Counted from the stretch's first letter, positions 1 through 9,716 are shown. The stretch is 64,000 nucleotides of DNA from Leptonema illini DSM 21528 (GCF_000243335.1 NZ_JH597773.1:2944156-3008155), one strand, 5' to 3'. Numbers and translations are program-made. Notes: generated by a model not told the origin, from the letters alone.

Positions 1-1020
1 CGGGTTCTTCCATGCGTAGCGATAATGCCCCTCTTTACGTAATATTATGTTACGAACGACTCGTATACCGTCGTACTCGGAGTTGTCGAGGTCCTGATCT
101 TCCTGATACGGGTGCACGTCGGCGATCAATCCGCGCGGAGGTTTGTGTTCTTCCGTTACGTCAGCCGTGATGAGTTTCAGATTCGCTTCGCCGTTTCGTC
201 CGTATTTTTCAGTGTACCGTTCCAGCGCCTCGCCCTTCAGGCTTGTGCCGGCAAAGTGCGTATCATAGCGGTGCATGATGGATTCGCGCGTATAATCGTC
301 GGGGTATTTGGTTCCGGGGATCAACCAGCCGGGCGTGTACATTCGGAGCGCATATACATAGCCGTCGGTGCCGATCTTGATGGAGCTTCCCGATAAATCC
401 CGTATGATGCGAATCTGAAAGACGTCGCGAAACAAATTCTTGCGTTCCGGAGAAAGGTCGTAGTAGCCTGCGTACAGCTTTCGTACGAGCTCAGCGTCTT
501 TAACGCGAAACCGGATGGCCTCCCCTTCTTCTTCTACTACTGCAATGATCCGTCGCCCCTTTCCTTCGCCCGTAAAGAATTCAAGTGGAGTCCCTTCTTT
601 CTGCCGCCCCGATCGCAGATCTATGCCGTTCAGCGCTTTCGCGTCCAGAAGGCCGATCATCTTTCGAAACTGCGCTTCATTGTCTCCACCGCTGCGCGTA
701 CGCAACACGATTTCAGAGAGCGGACCCGCAATACGGTTGCGGATCTCATCAAGGGCTTTTTCGGTCGTGATTTCCTTGCGGTCGACGCGCTCGAAGGAGG
801 CCGTGATCTCGTTATAGGCGTTCGTTGTCGTCATCTGCACCATGTATTCAAGTCGCTGCACGGCGGAGTCGCGCGTCGCCATGTACATGTATTCGACCAG
901 GATTACGGTAAGGGTAAAAAAACCGATGCTGAAGGTGGCCATCGCCTTGCGGCGAATGGAGATCCCCTGAACTAACGCCACCCCCTTGATCGTCCATCGC
1001 TTCAATTTCGTCAGGAACAT
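1..1020 (-). CDS. Cache-domain membrane sensor, N-terminal part (runs off window)
   Basis: Open frame of 340 codons continuing past the left edge; ATG at 1018-1020. Residues about 26-46 form a membrane segment (FSIGFFTLTVILVEY), followed by a long extracytoplasmic region. The visible end carries the pattern typical of Cache_2-type ligand domains: GTDGYVYAL, then HRYDTHFAGTSLKGE, then KEGHYRYAWKNP at the edge. In the family such domains precede a methyl-accepting, histidine kinase, cyclase or SpoIIE phosphatase output; that part lies outside the window, so the output is unknown. It is divergent from the HAD phosphatase at 1251, with a 230-base AT-rich gap holding both promoters. Confidence 0.75.
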   Translation of the reverse strand, partial: MFLTKLKRWTIKGVALVQGISIRRKAMATFSIGFFTLTVILVEYMYMATRDSAVQRLEYMVQMTTTNAYNEITASFERVDRKEITTEKALDEIRNRIAGPLSEIVLRTRSGGDNEAQFRKMIGLLDAKALNGIDLRSGRQKEGTPLEFFTGEGKGRRIIAVVEEEGEAIRFRVKDAELVRKLYAGYYDLSPERKNLFRDVFQIRIIRDLSGSSIKIGTDGYVYALRMYTPGWLIPGTKYPDDYTRESIMHRYDTHFAGTSLKGEALERYTEKYGRNGEANLKLITADVTEEHKPPRGLIADVHPYQEDQDLDNSEYDGIRVVRNIILRKEGHYRYAWKNP

Positions 1021-1250
1021 GAATTTTTCCGTTTTTCGCAGACAATATAAACTACGTAGTTTTTATCAATCTTTTTTATTTTCGGACCATCATACCTACC
1101 GTCGCATTCAAAAAAATCATAAAAGCGCTTTACGGAAGGGGCTACGAAACGGTCAAAACGTGTCTTTCACGATCTGGCCGACTGTATGCGCATCTGAACC
1201 TCGCTCAGATTTTGATCTTGACCCGAAAAACGCCGCCGCGAGCCTCGAAT

Positions 1251-2045
1251 ATGCCCTCAAAGCGCTATGCCCTTTTCGATCTCGACTACACGCTCATCCC
1301 GCAAGACACCTTGCTTCTTTTCTGCAATTACATCCTGCGCCGACACCGCGCCCGCATCCTGTTCATTTTCGTCTTCGCTCCGATCCTGCCGCTTGTCGCC
1401 CTGAAGCTGGTCGGATCAAAAGGCCTCAAACGCTTCTTCCTCAGCTTCCTCTTCGGATTGCGTCGCGAATACATAGAGTCGGCCGCTCAGGATTTTGTGC
1501 GACGAAGCGTATTGCCGCGCATCTATCCTGAGATCCGCGCCGAGGTCGATCGTCACCGCAAAGAGGGACGCATCACCGTACTCAACACTGCCTCTCCATT
1601 TTTCTACGCGAAGTATATCGGTGAAGAACTGGGCTTCGATCATGTATACGGAACTCCCGTCGTTCTGCCCGATCGTTTTCCGCTTATCGGCCGCATCGAC
1701 GGCAAGAACAATAAGCGCTACGCGAAGATCGAGCAGATGATGGATATTCTGCCGTCGGCCGTTCAGATTCTTCTGCGCACTACGCCGCCCCATAAACCCT
1801 CACGCCCGAACTATCCCGACGCAGCCGTGCTTGTGGACTCATGGTCGTACTCTGACAGCGATGCCGACCTGCCCATGCTTCGACTGACGGAACATGCGCG
1901 CCTTGTACATCCCGAGAAGCAATCGCTGATCGACGAAGGTCGCGCGAAAGGATGGACGGTCTTTCATCCGATCCGGCCGTATCACAGCCGCTCAGGTAAG
2001 ATCTATCATTCGATAAAGCAACTGCTCGGTCTTTATCCGGATTGA
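1251..2045 (+). CDS. HAD-IB family phosphatase
   Basis: 264-aa cytosolic hydrolase of the haloacid dehalogenase superfamily, subfamily IB (SerB-like). Motif I is DLDYTLIPQD near residues 10-19 (nucleophile Asp and acid/base Asp), motif II is the Thr/Ser in VLNTASPFF, and motif IV is YSDSDADLPML, which supplies the Mg-binding acids. Members dephosphorylate small phosphoesters such as phosphoserine or lysophosphatidate; the substrate here is unknown. I chose ATG 1251 because the only upstream in-frame start is a TTG at 1212 without a ribosome site, and motif I follows at the usual distance. The next gene is 52 bases downstream in the same direction. Confidence 0.85.
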   Translation: MPSKRYALFDLDYTLIPQDTLLLFCNYILRRHRARILFIFVFAPILPLVALKLVGSKGLKRFFLSFLFGLRREYIESAAQDFVRRSVLPRIYPEIRAEVDRHRKEGRITVLNTASPFFYAKYIGEELGFDHVYGTPVVLPDRFPLIGRIDGKNNKRYAKIEQMMDILPSAVQILLRTTPPHKPSRPNYPDAAVLVDSWSYSDSDADLPMLRLTEHARLVHPEKQSLIDEGRAKGWTVFHPIRPYHSRSGKIYHSIKQLLGLYPD

Positions 2046-2097
2046 TTGCATTCAAAAAAAATAACGATCTGCATGGCCGCAGATTCAGGAAGAGTGT

Positions 2098-4560
2098 ATG
2101 AGAAAGATCCGTAAGATTGCAGCCGTCATCGCGACGGCGCTCATCCTTGCCGTCGCATCGGGCTGGTGGCTTGCAAGTAGCCGCCTGCCTGAAATCGACG
2201 GAGCTATCCAGGCGCCTTTGAAATCGGAGGTCGTTATCCGACGTGATCGCTACGGCGTTCCTCATATCGAGGCGCGCACGGCGGAAGACGCCTACTTCGC
2301 CCTCGGCTTTACCGTCGCCCAGGATCGTCTGTTTCAGATGGAGCTACAGCGCCGCCTTGCACAGGGTGAGCTGGCCGAGATCCTCGGTCCATCTCTCGTG
2401 AAGATCGATCGCCAGTTCCGGACGTTCGGCTATAAGCGCATCGCCGAGAAGCAGTTGCTTGCCGAAGAACAATCGCCGGCCTCGCAGCGGGCGCTCGCGC
2501 TGCTTGACGCCTATTTAGCCGGCGTAAATCATTTCATCGCCACACAGAAGTTACCCGTAGAATACACGTTGATCGGAGCCAATGCCCGGCCTTTCACGCG
2601 CATCGACGTCATGTCCATGATGGCCTATATGTCGTTCTCGTTCGCTCACGGGCATACGACCGACTCGCTATTCAGTCTGCTGAAAGAGAAGTATCCTGAC
2701 CGTAATCTGCGCGAGCTCTTCCCCGGCTACACGGGCGAACGACCGGTGACCATTATCGAGAATCAGGTGACGTATAACCCGGGTGGCAAAGCCCGTCCAG
2801 AAAGCCCTGTTCTTGCATCGCCGCTCACATCTAAGTTATCGATACCGGACTCTCTATCGCTCGCCTCGCTTCTCTTCTCTGAAGATTCGCTCGATGCCCT
2901 GATTCCTTCGTTCCACGGAAGCAACTCCTGGGTGATCGCCCCGTCCAGATCGGCATCGGGGGCGGCTCTGCTTGCCAACGATCCGCATATCAGCCTTTCC
3001 AATCCCGCCGTCTGGTATGAGGCTCATATTAAATATGACGGCTTTGAGAACTACGGATATTATATTCCCATCTTTCCTTTTCCGCTGCTCGGTCATAATC
3101 GAGAGCGCGCCTGGGGATTAACGATGTTTGAGAACGACGACATCGATCTCTACCGTGAGACGTTTCACGCCGATGATCCGTCGCTTGTGATGTATCGCGG
3201 TCAGTATGTACCTGTGACGACGATTAATGAAAAGATCAGAGTCAAAGGAGCGGCCGATGAAGAGTTAACCATACGCATAACGGCGCACGGTCCGATTATC
3301 AGCGATTACCTGAAAGGCTACGAAGGGCCTCCACTGGCTATGTGGTGGATCATCGATCAACAGCCGAATCCGATCATTCGCTTCACGCATGCCATGTTGC
3401 ATGCCCGTTCGATGCAGGAATTCGAATCCAGCCTTGCCCTGCTTGCCGCACCCGGGCTCAACATCTCCTATGCCGACAACGCCGGCAACATCGCCTGGTG
3501 GGCCGTCGGACGATTACCAATCCGCCCGCCGCACATCCACAGCCGTGAGGTGCTTGACGGAGCTTCAGGGCGCGACGAGATTACGGCCTTCTTACCCTTT
3601 GCCCTGAATCCTAAACTGATCAATCCGCCGTCGGGTATTATCGTCACGGCGAACAACAAGTCGACCTCTGCACCGGTCGGGCCGATTCGTGATCTTGAAG
3701 GATACTGGGCTCCGACCGATCGTGCGGCACGGTTAACGGAACTGCTTTCGGCTCGCGAGAAATGGGATCTTGAGTCGCTGAAAGCGGTGCAGACGGACGT
3801 ACATGCACAGGCAGGCGCCGCATTTCAAGAGCAGATCAAGGCTCTTATCGACAGAGCGACGCTTGACGAAAAGCAGAGTCGTGCACTCGATGAGCTGCTG
3901 AATTGGGATCGCAACGCCCGTATCGACTCTATCGGTGCGACGATCTATCACGTAACGCTCTATCACATACTGAAAGGCCTCGTCATGGACGAGCTGGGGC
4001 CGGAGCGATTCGAGGTCTATGCCGACTCGATGGACTACTGGTCGTTCTTGAAAAATGTCATCAGCAACGACGGCTCGGCTTATTGGGACGACGTGACGAC
4101 GGAAAAGAAAGAAACGCGCAAAGAGATCGTACAGACCGCCTTTATCGCCGCCGTCGATGAACTCACGGATCGCATGGGCGGCATCGACTCCTGGCGATGG
4201 GGCGAGCTGCATCAGATCGTCTACAAACATCCGCTCGGGTCAAAGAAGCCGTTGAACCTGATCTTTAATATCGGTCCTCATCCGGCGCCGGCCGAGGCTC
4301 ATTTTGTGAACCGAATGAAATCGAGTTTCGGCAAGCATGATTACGTCGTCAGCTCCACGCCATCGACGCGAAGGCTGATCGATTTTTCGAATCCCGAAGA
4401 GGCCGTTTCCATTCTGCCTTCGGGAAACTCGGGTAACTTCATGAGCCCGTACTTCGACGATCAGGTACAGGACTTCTTGCGAGGCGACTATCGTCCAATG
4501 ATCCTGAACGTAGAGAAGGCAAAAGAAGAGATGCGCCATACGCTGACGCTTCGCCCCTGA
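2098..4560 (+). CDS. Penicillin acylase family amidohydrolase, membrane-anchored
   Basis: 820-aa N-terminal nucleophile hydrolase (peptidase S45 family). Residues 7-27 form a signal anchor, so the enzyme should face the periplasm. The alpha-chain signature YGVPHIEA and GFTVAQDRLFQME are present. The beta chain should begin at Ser275 within FHGSNSWVIAPS, the site of autocatalytic cleavage and the nucleophile. NDPHISLSNPAVWYE and the downstream TANNKS region match the family. Family members hydrolyse beta-lactam side chains, N-acyl homoserine lactones or other N-acyl amides; the natural substrate cannot be read here. The start is supported by AGGAAGAG upstream. It runs convergently into the DUF1501 gene with 7 bases between. 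A second homologue lies at 57528. Confidence 0.9.
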   Translation: MRKIRKIAAVIATALILAVASGWWLASSRLPEIDGAIQAPLKSEVVIRRDRYGVPHIEARTAEDAYFALGFTVAQDRLFQMELQRRLAQGELAEILGPSLVKIDRQFRTFGYKRIAEKQLLAEEQSPASQRALALLDAYLAGVNHFIATQKLPVEYTLIGANARPFTRIDVMSMMAYMSFSFAHGHTTDSLFSLLKEKYPDRNLRELFPGYTGERPVTIIENQVTYNPGGKARPESPVLASPLTSKLSIPDSLSLASLLFSEDSLDALIPSFHGSNSWVIAPSRSASGAALLANDPHISLSNPAVWYEAHIKYDGFENYGYYIPIFPFPLLGHNRERAWGLTMFENDDIDLYRETFHADDPSLVMYRGQYVPVTTINEKIRVKGAADEELTIRITAHGPIISDYLKGYEGPPLAMWWIIDQQPNPIIRFTHAMLHARSMQEFESSLALLAAPGLNISYADNAGNIAWWAVGRLPIRPPHIHSREVLDGASGRDEITAFLPFALNPKLINPPSGIIVTANNKSTSAPVGPIRDLEGYWAPTDRAARLTELLSAREKWDLESLKAVQTDVHAQAGAAFQEQIKALIDRATLDEKQSRALDELLNWDRNARIDSIGATIYHVTLYHILKGLVMDELGPERFEVYADSMDYWSFLKNVISNDGSAYWDDVTTEKKETRKEIVQTAFIAAVDELTDRMGGIDSWRWGELHQIVYKHPLGSKKPLNLIFNIGPHPAPAEAHFVNRMKSSFGKHDYVVSSTPSTRRLIDFSNPEEAVSILPSGNSGNFMSPYFDDQVQDFLRGDYRPMILNVEKAKEEMRHTLTLRP

Positions 4561-4567
4561 TCGTACC

Positions 4568-5860
4568 TCAGAACAGTGCCTGAACGGGCTTTGCCTTCGA
4601 CACGAGTTGAAACGGCCGTCCAAACGATGTCGTAAGGACGGCGTCGCCTTTCAGACCGGCCGCAGCATAGATCGTCGCCATCTGCTCGGGAACGGAGACG
4701 GCGTCCTTGACCGGACGCTCGCCTTTTTCATCGGTCTGTCCGATCACGCGTCCGCGCCCCAGCGATCCGCCGCCGATCAGCGTCGTCCACACTTTCGGAT
4801 AATGATCGCGTCCATCCCCGTTAGACGAAACATCGGGTGTGCGACCGAATTCGCTCGATAAAACGAAAAGCGTCTGCTTCAGAAGGCCCGACGAATCCAT
4901 ATCGGCGAGAAACGTTGCAAGTGCGGGATCAAGCTCCGAGGCGATCTTAGCGATGCGATCGCGGTTATTATCATGCGTATCCCATCCGCCGATGCTGATT
5001 TCGATGAAGGGGACTTCGACGGCAGCAAGTCGACGGGCGAGCAGAAGCGCCTTGCCGGTCATCGTTTCACCGTAACGCTTGCGCACCGCTTCGGGCTCGC
5101 TCTGCAGCTCAAACACCGACAGACGATCGGAATTCATAAAATCAAGGGCCGATTTCTGTAGCTGCTCGTAGACCGCAACATTGGCTCCCTGGACTCGTGC
5201 AGAAAAATCCCCGTTGATCAGATCAAGCAGCATCTCGCGACGCATCATGCGGGCCGAATCGACCGATCCCCATGCCGGTTTCAGATTCGACACCGGCCGA
5301 TCAAGGTTCGAAACGTGAAAGGAAGCGAAGCGGTTGCCGAGAAATCCGCCCTCGCCGACCAATCCGCCTTTGCCGCCGATCGTAATATGCTCGGGAAAGT
5401 AAGTTCCCTTACTCTGCTTCGCGAAGGCGATCACGGCGCCAAACGAAGGGATGTCGTTGAAACCGGCGATGCGCTTGTGCGACGTATGCAGAAGATGCTG
5501 GGCCCCGTCATGGTCGCCGACATCAGAGTTAACCGTTCGGATTAGATTAACGCGATGCAGCTCCCTTGCCGTTCGTGCGAAGGGCTCGCCGACGCTGACG
5601 CCCGGAATGCTTGACGGAACCGAACGAAACATCGACGTCTTTTTCGGATCAAAGGTATCGACGTGACTCATGCCTCCCATCATGTTCAGAAAGACGACGG
5701 ATTTGACGCCGCCCGGCAGCGTTAGCTGATCGGCACTGTTTCCTTCGGCCTGCAGAGGATGGATCTTCGTCCCGAAGAGGGCGGCCATAGCGGCCCCTCC
5801 CCTTACAAGGAAGTCTCTTCGTGATAACCCTTTATGTGATGAATCGTTGCTGCGTTTCAT
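4568..5860 (-). CDS. DUF1501 Tat-exported protein, alkaline-phosphatase-like fold
   Basis: 430 aa. The N-terminus has a twin-arginine signal (SRRDFLVRGGAAMAALFG, about residues 13-30). The DUF1501 pattern is clear: GGMSHVDTFDPK near residue 65, NSDVGDHDGAQH, GGWDTHDNNRD, SSEFGRTPDV and GDGRDHYPK with conserved Asp/His. The family belongs to the alkaline phosphatase/sulfatase superfamily and is of unknown activity. Start ATG 5860 is preceded by AAAGG; longer in-frame starts would overlap the upstream gene. It lies 19 bases downstream of a DUF1549/DUF1553 gene, the same two-gene order that is frequent in Planctomycetes. Function of the pair is unknown. Confidence 0.88.
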   Translation of the reverse strand: MKRSNDSSHKGLSRRDFLVRGGAAMAALFGTKIHPLQAEGNSADQLTLPGGVKSVVFLNMMGGMSHVDTFDPKKTSMFRSVPSSIPGVSVGEPFARTARELHRVNLIRTVNSDVGDHDGAQHLLHTSHKRIAGFNDIPSFGAVIAFAKQSKGTYFPEHITIGGKGGLVGEGGFLGNRFASFHVSNLDRPVSNLKPAWGSVDSARMMRREMLLDLINGDFSARVQGANVAVYEQLQKSALDFMNSDRLSVFELQSEPEAVRKRYGETMTGKALLLARRLAAVEVPFIEISIGGWDTHDNNRDRIAKIASELDPALATFLADMDSSGLLKQTLFVLSSEFGRTPDVSSNGDGRDHYPKVWTTLIGGGSLGRGRVIGQTDEKGERPVKDAVSVPEQMATIYAAAGLKGDAVLTTSFGRPFQLVSKAKPVQALF

Positions 5861-5879
5861 AATGATACCTTTACGAGAA

Positions 5880-7655
5880 TCAATAGATGTGGATGAATTC
5901 ACGGCTCTGCAAGATGCTCCAGACAAGATCCTGTACCTGATCTCGCTGGAAGCCTCCCTGCGCCTCGAAGCGGCTCGAAAAAACGCGCTGCAAGCCCGCC
6001 TTCTCTTTCTCGGACGGATGCCGCGAGAGCAGACTGACATAGATCGTGTCAAAGAGATCATCCATGCGTTTCGTGCGCTCGAATTCCTGTAAGATGAAGG
6101 AATTCTTATTCGGGTCGCCGTATTCCCGCCAGATGCGCGACGTCAGCTGCCCGTTCATGAGCGCCAGCACCTGATCGATGTCGGGACGTATCTCGTCATC
6201 GTCGACGTCTTCGCGTCGTCCCGCTCCGAAGATCGAAAGAAACGTCGAGCTATGCACAGGCTTCGGCACCTCGCAGGCGTTTGTGAATCCGGCTTTATTG
6301 TCTTTTACCGCCTGTTTCAGAGCGCCCTGTCCCGTCAGATCAAGCGAGGTCGTAGCGCTGCGCTCCCAGACGTGCGGCACCGAGGCGTTATTCGTGCCGC
6401 GCAGCATCGAATTGAAAAGCTGGGCATAGTCCATGCGCGAAGGCGGAAAGCTCGCAAGGGCGCTTTCATCGCCGTTAACCGATTCTCCGGGAGCCGGGGC
6501 ACGGCGCCTGTAGGCGTCCGATGTGACGATATACAGGATCAGGTCCTTGATACGATAGTCCTTCTCGACGAACACGGCATCCAGATGATCGAGAATCTCA
6601 GGAGACCGTATCTTCGTTTCAGGTCCCCAGTCGTCCAGCGGGGTAAAGAAGCTCCATCCCATCAGACGCGTCCGGATACGATTGATGATGACCTTGCGAA
6701 AGCGGTCGTTCGTTTTCGCCGTCAGCCACTTTGCAAGCACCTCGCGACGATCCGCTCCCGCTTCTATGATGGCCGGCTTTCCGTCAGGATAGACGGGCTT
6801 CACAAGGTCGCCGCCCGGGCTGTCGTCGGTGTGTGGAAAGCGCAGGCCGAGCTCGGGCAGAACGTCGATCTGTGCGAAAGGCAGCTCGTTCTGTTCGCGC
6901 AGCTTTTTGCGCTGCGCGTCGCTCAGCTTATCCCAGTTCATCAGCGCACGCAGACGACGCATCTCGTCTTCGTATTTCTTGCGCGCGTCGACGGGCAGGT
7001 CTTCGCGACGATTCCAGGGAATCTCATCGAGCTTGTTTTTGCGCACGAAGGTCTGGCTGAAAAACGACGCCAGTCCGTAAAAATCGCGACGCTTGTAATT
7101 CGGATCTGTCGGATGGTCATGGCAACGAGCACACGATAGGCGGCGACCGTAAAAGACGCGCGAAACGTATTCGGCGGCCTCAAGCGGATCGGCGTTATCC
7201 CTGAGATAAAAAAGCCCGGCCGCGTTCTGATCGACAGGGCCTTTTGCTGTAATCAGATCACGCACCATCTGTCGATACGAACGATTTTCGTGAAGGGACT
7301 TTGCAAGCCATGCCTGATAGGCGTCATACGGAGCGTCACGCTGATCGCTTCGCGCACGCAGCATGCTGCCCAGTACGCCCGACCAGTAATGGGCGTAGTC
7401 GGCGTCGCGTAAAAAGCGAGCTGCAAACAGTTCGTTTCTTGTATCGGGATTGGCGGATTCGAAGGCGCGCACCTCTTCAGCGGTCGGAATCACGCCGCGA
7501 ATCTGCAACGACATGCGCCGCAGAAGAACGCCCGGCGGCGCGTTCTCGGCAAAGTTAGAGTGCTTTCTGTAAACGTCATCAAGCGGATGCGCCGACAGAG
7601 ACGGCGGTAGTAACGCTATCGTTATGAGCAGACAGGCCAGGGCACGATGTTTCAT
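5880..7655 (-). CDS. DUF1549/DUF1553 (PSCyt2-PSD1) secreted protein
   Basis: 591 aa with a Sec signal peptide (residues 1-22, ending SLSAHP). The N-terminal half is DUF1549 with the diagnostic LSCARCHDHPTDPN motif near residue 178, a CxxCH that may bind haem c; the C-terminal half is DUF1553, with MDYAQLFNSMLRGTN and MNGQLTSRIWREY. First gene of an operon with the DUF1501 gene. In Planctomycetes such proteins are abundant and often sit beside sulfatases; their biochemical role is not established. No clear Shine-Dalgarno precedes ATG 7655, but the signal peptide starts there. Confidence 0.87.
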   Translation of the reverse strand: MKHRALACLLITIALLPPSLSAHPLDDVYRKHSNFAENAPPGVLLRRMSLQIRGVIPTAEEVRAFESANPDTRNELFAARFLRDADYAHYWSGVLGSMLRARSDQRDAPYDAYQAWLAKSLHENRSYRQMVRDLITAKGPVDQNAAGLFYLRDNADPLEAAEYVSRVFYGRRLSCARCHDHPTDPNYKRRDFYGLASFFSQTFVRKNKLDEIPWNRREDLPVDARKKYEDEMRRLRALMNWDKLSDAQRKKLREQNELPFAQIDVLPELGLRFPHTDDSPGGDLVKPVYPDGKPAIIEAGADRREVLAKWLTAKTNDRFRKVIINRIRTRLMGWSFFTPLDDWGPETKIRSPEILDHLDAVFVEKDYRIKDLILYIVTSDAYRRRAPAPGESVNGDESALASFPPSRMDYAQLFNSMLRGTNNASVPHVWERSATTSLDLTGQGALKQAVKDNKAGFTNACEVPKPVHSSTFLSIFGAGRREDVDDDEIRPDIDQVLALMNGQLTSRIWREYGDPNKNSFILQEFERTKRMDDLFDTIYVSLLSRHPSEKEKAGLQRVFSSRFEAQGGFQRDQVQDLVWSILQSREFIHIY

Positions 7656-7676
7656 AGCTATTCAGATAGACGGAGC

Positions 7677-7722
7677 AAAGGCCGGTCCGTCGTGCTTTTT
7701 TTTGCGGATACGGCCGGCCTTT
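7677..7722. repeat. Inverted repeat, 9-bp arms, in a divergent promoter region
   Basis: AAAGGCCGG at 7677-7685 is the exact reverse complement of CCGGCCTTT at 7714-7722, with a 28-base spacer that contains a run of eight T. It lies just upstream of the DUF1549 start (7655), between divergent genes. It could be a terminator-like hairpin in the leader or a regulator site. Confidence 0.45.
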
Positions 7723-7857
7723 TCAGAAGCAAGCGAAGCGTTATTTTTCAGCTCATAGGGGACCACCGCAAAGGCGCGACCATTTCAAGCAATACTCCCA
7801 TAAATTTCAATATTCATACTTGACAGAAGCCATCCCCGGCTCTAATCCAGATTGATC

Positions 7858-8730
7858 ATGAGGCGCTTGCATGAAAGCAGTCGTATCCACTTCTCACTGA
7901 GAACCGCTCGCCTTTGCTCAAGGCTTGTCCTTTTACCGATCGTCAGCCTGTGCCTGCTCTCATCCTGCCTCACGTTCGTTCTCAACAGCGTGGTCAGTCC
8001 AGGTGCTGAATCTCGGCTCGACCAACCCGAGCGTATTGTCGACGTAGAGGCGGGCGATGCGGGCTGGTTACGACTGGTCTTCGAGGGATTGCATGAAGAT
8101 GCAATCTATGAACGGTGTGTGAGTTATTCGGGTAATCGACTGACCGGATGTCCGAACGAGTTCGGGCCCGCCGAACGCCTGCCCGATATTCTTGCTGGTG
8201 GGAACGAGAAAGCCATCTACTACATGGACGGTAACCTTGTCTTCAAAAGCCCTTACCTGAACAAAGTCTTTCTAAAAAGTGAACCGCAATTCGGATTTCC
8301 AAGCGCGATCAGAATCTCAACGGACGGAACTGAGATGATGATAACGCACTACAATCGCCTGATAGGCAGAACGATCTGTTATCATCAGAGGATTGAATAT
8401 GAAAGAAACGATTTTTTCTTCCTCAACGATTGTGAGCGAGCGATTTCGACAAAGACGTTCGTCACGGCGCGCAGAGAAAGAGTGACCGATACGGTCGTAT
8501 TCCTTTACAATCCAGGCGCAGCCCATCAGGCCGGATCCGATGATATTCAGATCTATGCCGTTCGGCAGCAGGGGCCGAATCGCATCATTCCCATTCACAA
8601 TGTCTCAGGCGTTCGACATAGAACCGATCGCTACTATCTCTACCCTCTGTATCCGGTCGCCTTTTTGCTCGATGTCGTTACCTTTCCGATTCAGTATTTA
8701 TTCTGGCGGCCTCCCAATCCGCTGGGATAG
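7858..8730 (+). CDS. Predicted lipoprotein with YceK-like C-terminus
   Basis: 290 aa. A basic N-terminus is followed by a hydrophobic stretch ending in the lipobox LLSSC (Cys near residue 37), so a lipid-anchored envelope protein is predicted. The middle is not recognised; it has paired cysteines (YERCVSYSGNRLTGC). The C-terminus, YPVAFLLDVVTFPIQYLFWRPP, resembles the tail of small YceK/YidQ lipoproteins. A possible promoter is TTGACA at 7820-7825, a 17-base gap and TAATCC at 7843-7848, which would leave almost no leader before ATG 7858; an in-frame TTG at 7852 is an alternative. The coding assignment is firmer than the start. Confidence 0.7.
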   Translation: MRRLHESSRIHFSLRTARLCSRLVLLPIVSLCLLSSCLTFVLNSVVSPGAESRLDQPERIVDVEAGDAGWLRLVFEGLHEDAIYERCVSYSGNRLTGCPNEFGPAERLPDILAGGNEKAIYYMDGNLVFKSPYLNKVFLKSEPQFGFPSAIRISTDGTEMMITHYNRLIGRTICYHQRIEYERNDFFFLNDCERAISTKTFVTARRERVTDTVVFLYNPGAAHQAGSDDIQIYAVRQQGPNRIIPIHNVSGVRHRTDRYYLYPLYPVAFLLDVVTFPIQYLFWRPPNPLG

Positions 8731-8811
8731 CTCCACCCGGATAACTTTACCTACCAGAACACAGCTTCGCCCGTGCCCGAACAGGATGGCGAAGACTGCG
8801 CTGAGGCTCTG

Positions 8812-9648
8812 TTAACTATTTCGTGAGCGCCCCTGAGCGGCGTTTGAAACCGACTCCCATTCTTCCCAGACTTTCAGACGATCTGCGTAAACAGAGCGCA
8901 CCCACGGCAGGGCATGACTGCCCAGGAAAAGACGCAGCGGAGGATTCTCTGCATCAACGAGCTTGAGGACCGCCTCTGCCGTCGCCTCCGGATCGCCTTT
9001 TTCAAGCGTTGCGATACCACCCATAATCTCGTCACGAAGTCCATTGTAAATATCGAGGCCTGCGGCTAACTTCAGAGACTGAGCGCTTCCAAACTCCGTA
9101 GCATAGGCGCCCGGTTCGATAATCGATACGTTGATGCCCCAGCCCTTCACCTCAAGGGCCAGGCTTTCATGAATCGCCTCAAACGCCCATTTTGACGAGC
9201 AGTAATAGCCGATCAGCGGCATCGTCACATGGCCGAGCGTGCTGGAGACGCCGACGATGTGCCCTCCGCCTTGAGAACGCAGAAGCGGCAGAGCTGCCTT
9301 GATGACGGAGAGCGTGCCAAATATGTTCGTCTCGTACATGGCACGCACCTCATCGGCCTCGGCCTCTTCAATCATGCCGACAAGAGAGTAGCCGGCATTG
9401 TTCAAAACGACGTCAAGCCGGCCAAAATGTGCATGTGCCTGCTGGACGGCGCTTTTTGCCTGCTCTGCATTCGTAACATCCAGCTCAAGCGTGAGCACGT
9501 TCTCGCCATATCTCTTCTTGAAATCGGCGATGCTTTCGAGCGATCGAGCCGTCGCAGCCACTCTGTCGCCGCGCTTCAGCGCAGCCTCGGTCCAAACCCG
9601 TCCGAAGCCGCGGGAGGCGCCCGTGATAAACCAAATTTTATTAGACAT
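8812..9648 (-). CDS. Short-chain dehydrogenase/reductase
   Basis: 278-aa classical SDR. The NAD(P)-binding glycine motif GASRGFG is at residues 9-15, NNAG near 85, the catalytic Ser in VSSTLG, and the Tyr-Lys pair in YYCSSKWA. R36 of TARSL suggests NADP preference (inference). The closest named families are SDRs annotated as ketoreductases of unknown substrate. The start at 9648 has an ideal AGGAGAATTGC ribosome site. It is divergent from a TetR gene with an operator palindrome between them, so it is the likely regulated target. Confidence 0.92.
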   Translation of the reverse strand: MSNKIWFITGASRGFGRVWTEAALKRGDRVAATARSLESIADFKKRYGENVLTLELDVTNAEQAKSAVQQAHAHFGRLDVVLNNAGYSLVGMIEEAEADEVRAMYETNIFGTLSVIKAALPLLRSQGGGHIVGVSSTLGHVTMPLIGYYCSSKWAFEAIHESLALEVKGWGINVSIIEPGAYATEFGSAQSLKLAAGLDIYNGLRDEIMGGIATLEKGDPEATAEAVLKLVDAENPPLRLFLGSHALPWVRSVYADRLKVWEEWESVSNAAQGRSRNS

Positions 9649-9671
9649 GCAATTCTCCTGTATGTATCTGA

Positions 9672-9694
9672 TGCTGATCCTATCCGAATCAGCA
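9672..9694. promoter_or_regulatory. Inverted repeat near SDR start, possible second operator
   Basis: TGCTGAT (9672-9678) and ATCAGCA (9688-9694) are exact reverse complements separated by 9 bases. The repeat lies 24 bases upstream of the SDR start codon. It may be a second regulator site or an mRNA leader hairpin. Confidence 0.4.
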
Positions 9695-9698
9695 ATTA

Positions 9699-9716
9699 CG
9701 ATACTCAAGAGTATCG
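9699..9716. promoter_or_regulatory. Palindromic TetR-type operator
   Basis: CGATACTC-AA-GAGTATCG is a perfect 8+2+8 palindrome centred in the 111-base gap between the divergent SDR gene (start 9648) and TetR gene (start 9760). Size and position match a TetR-family autoregulatory operator; binding is inferred. Confidence 0.7.

Noticed and set aside
7820..7848. TTGACA-17-TAATCC as a firm promoter for the 7858 lipoprotein
   Set aside because: The -10 element is weak and would leave almost no leader; mentioned in the gene entry only as a possibility.
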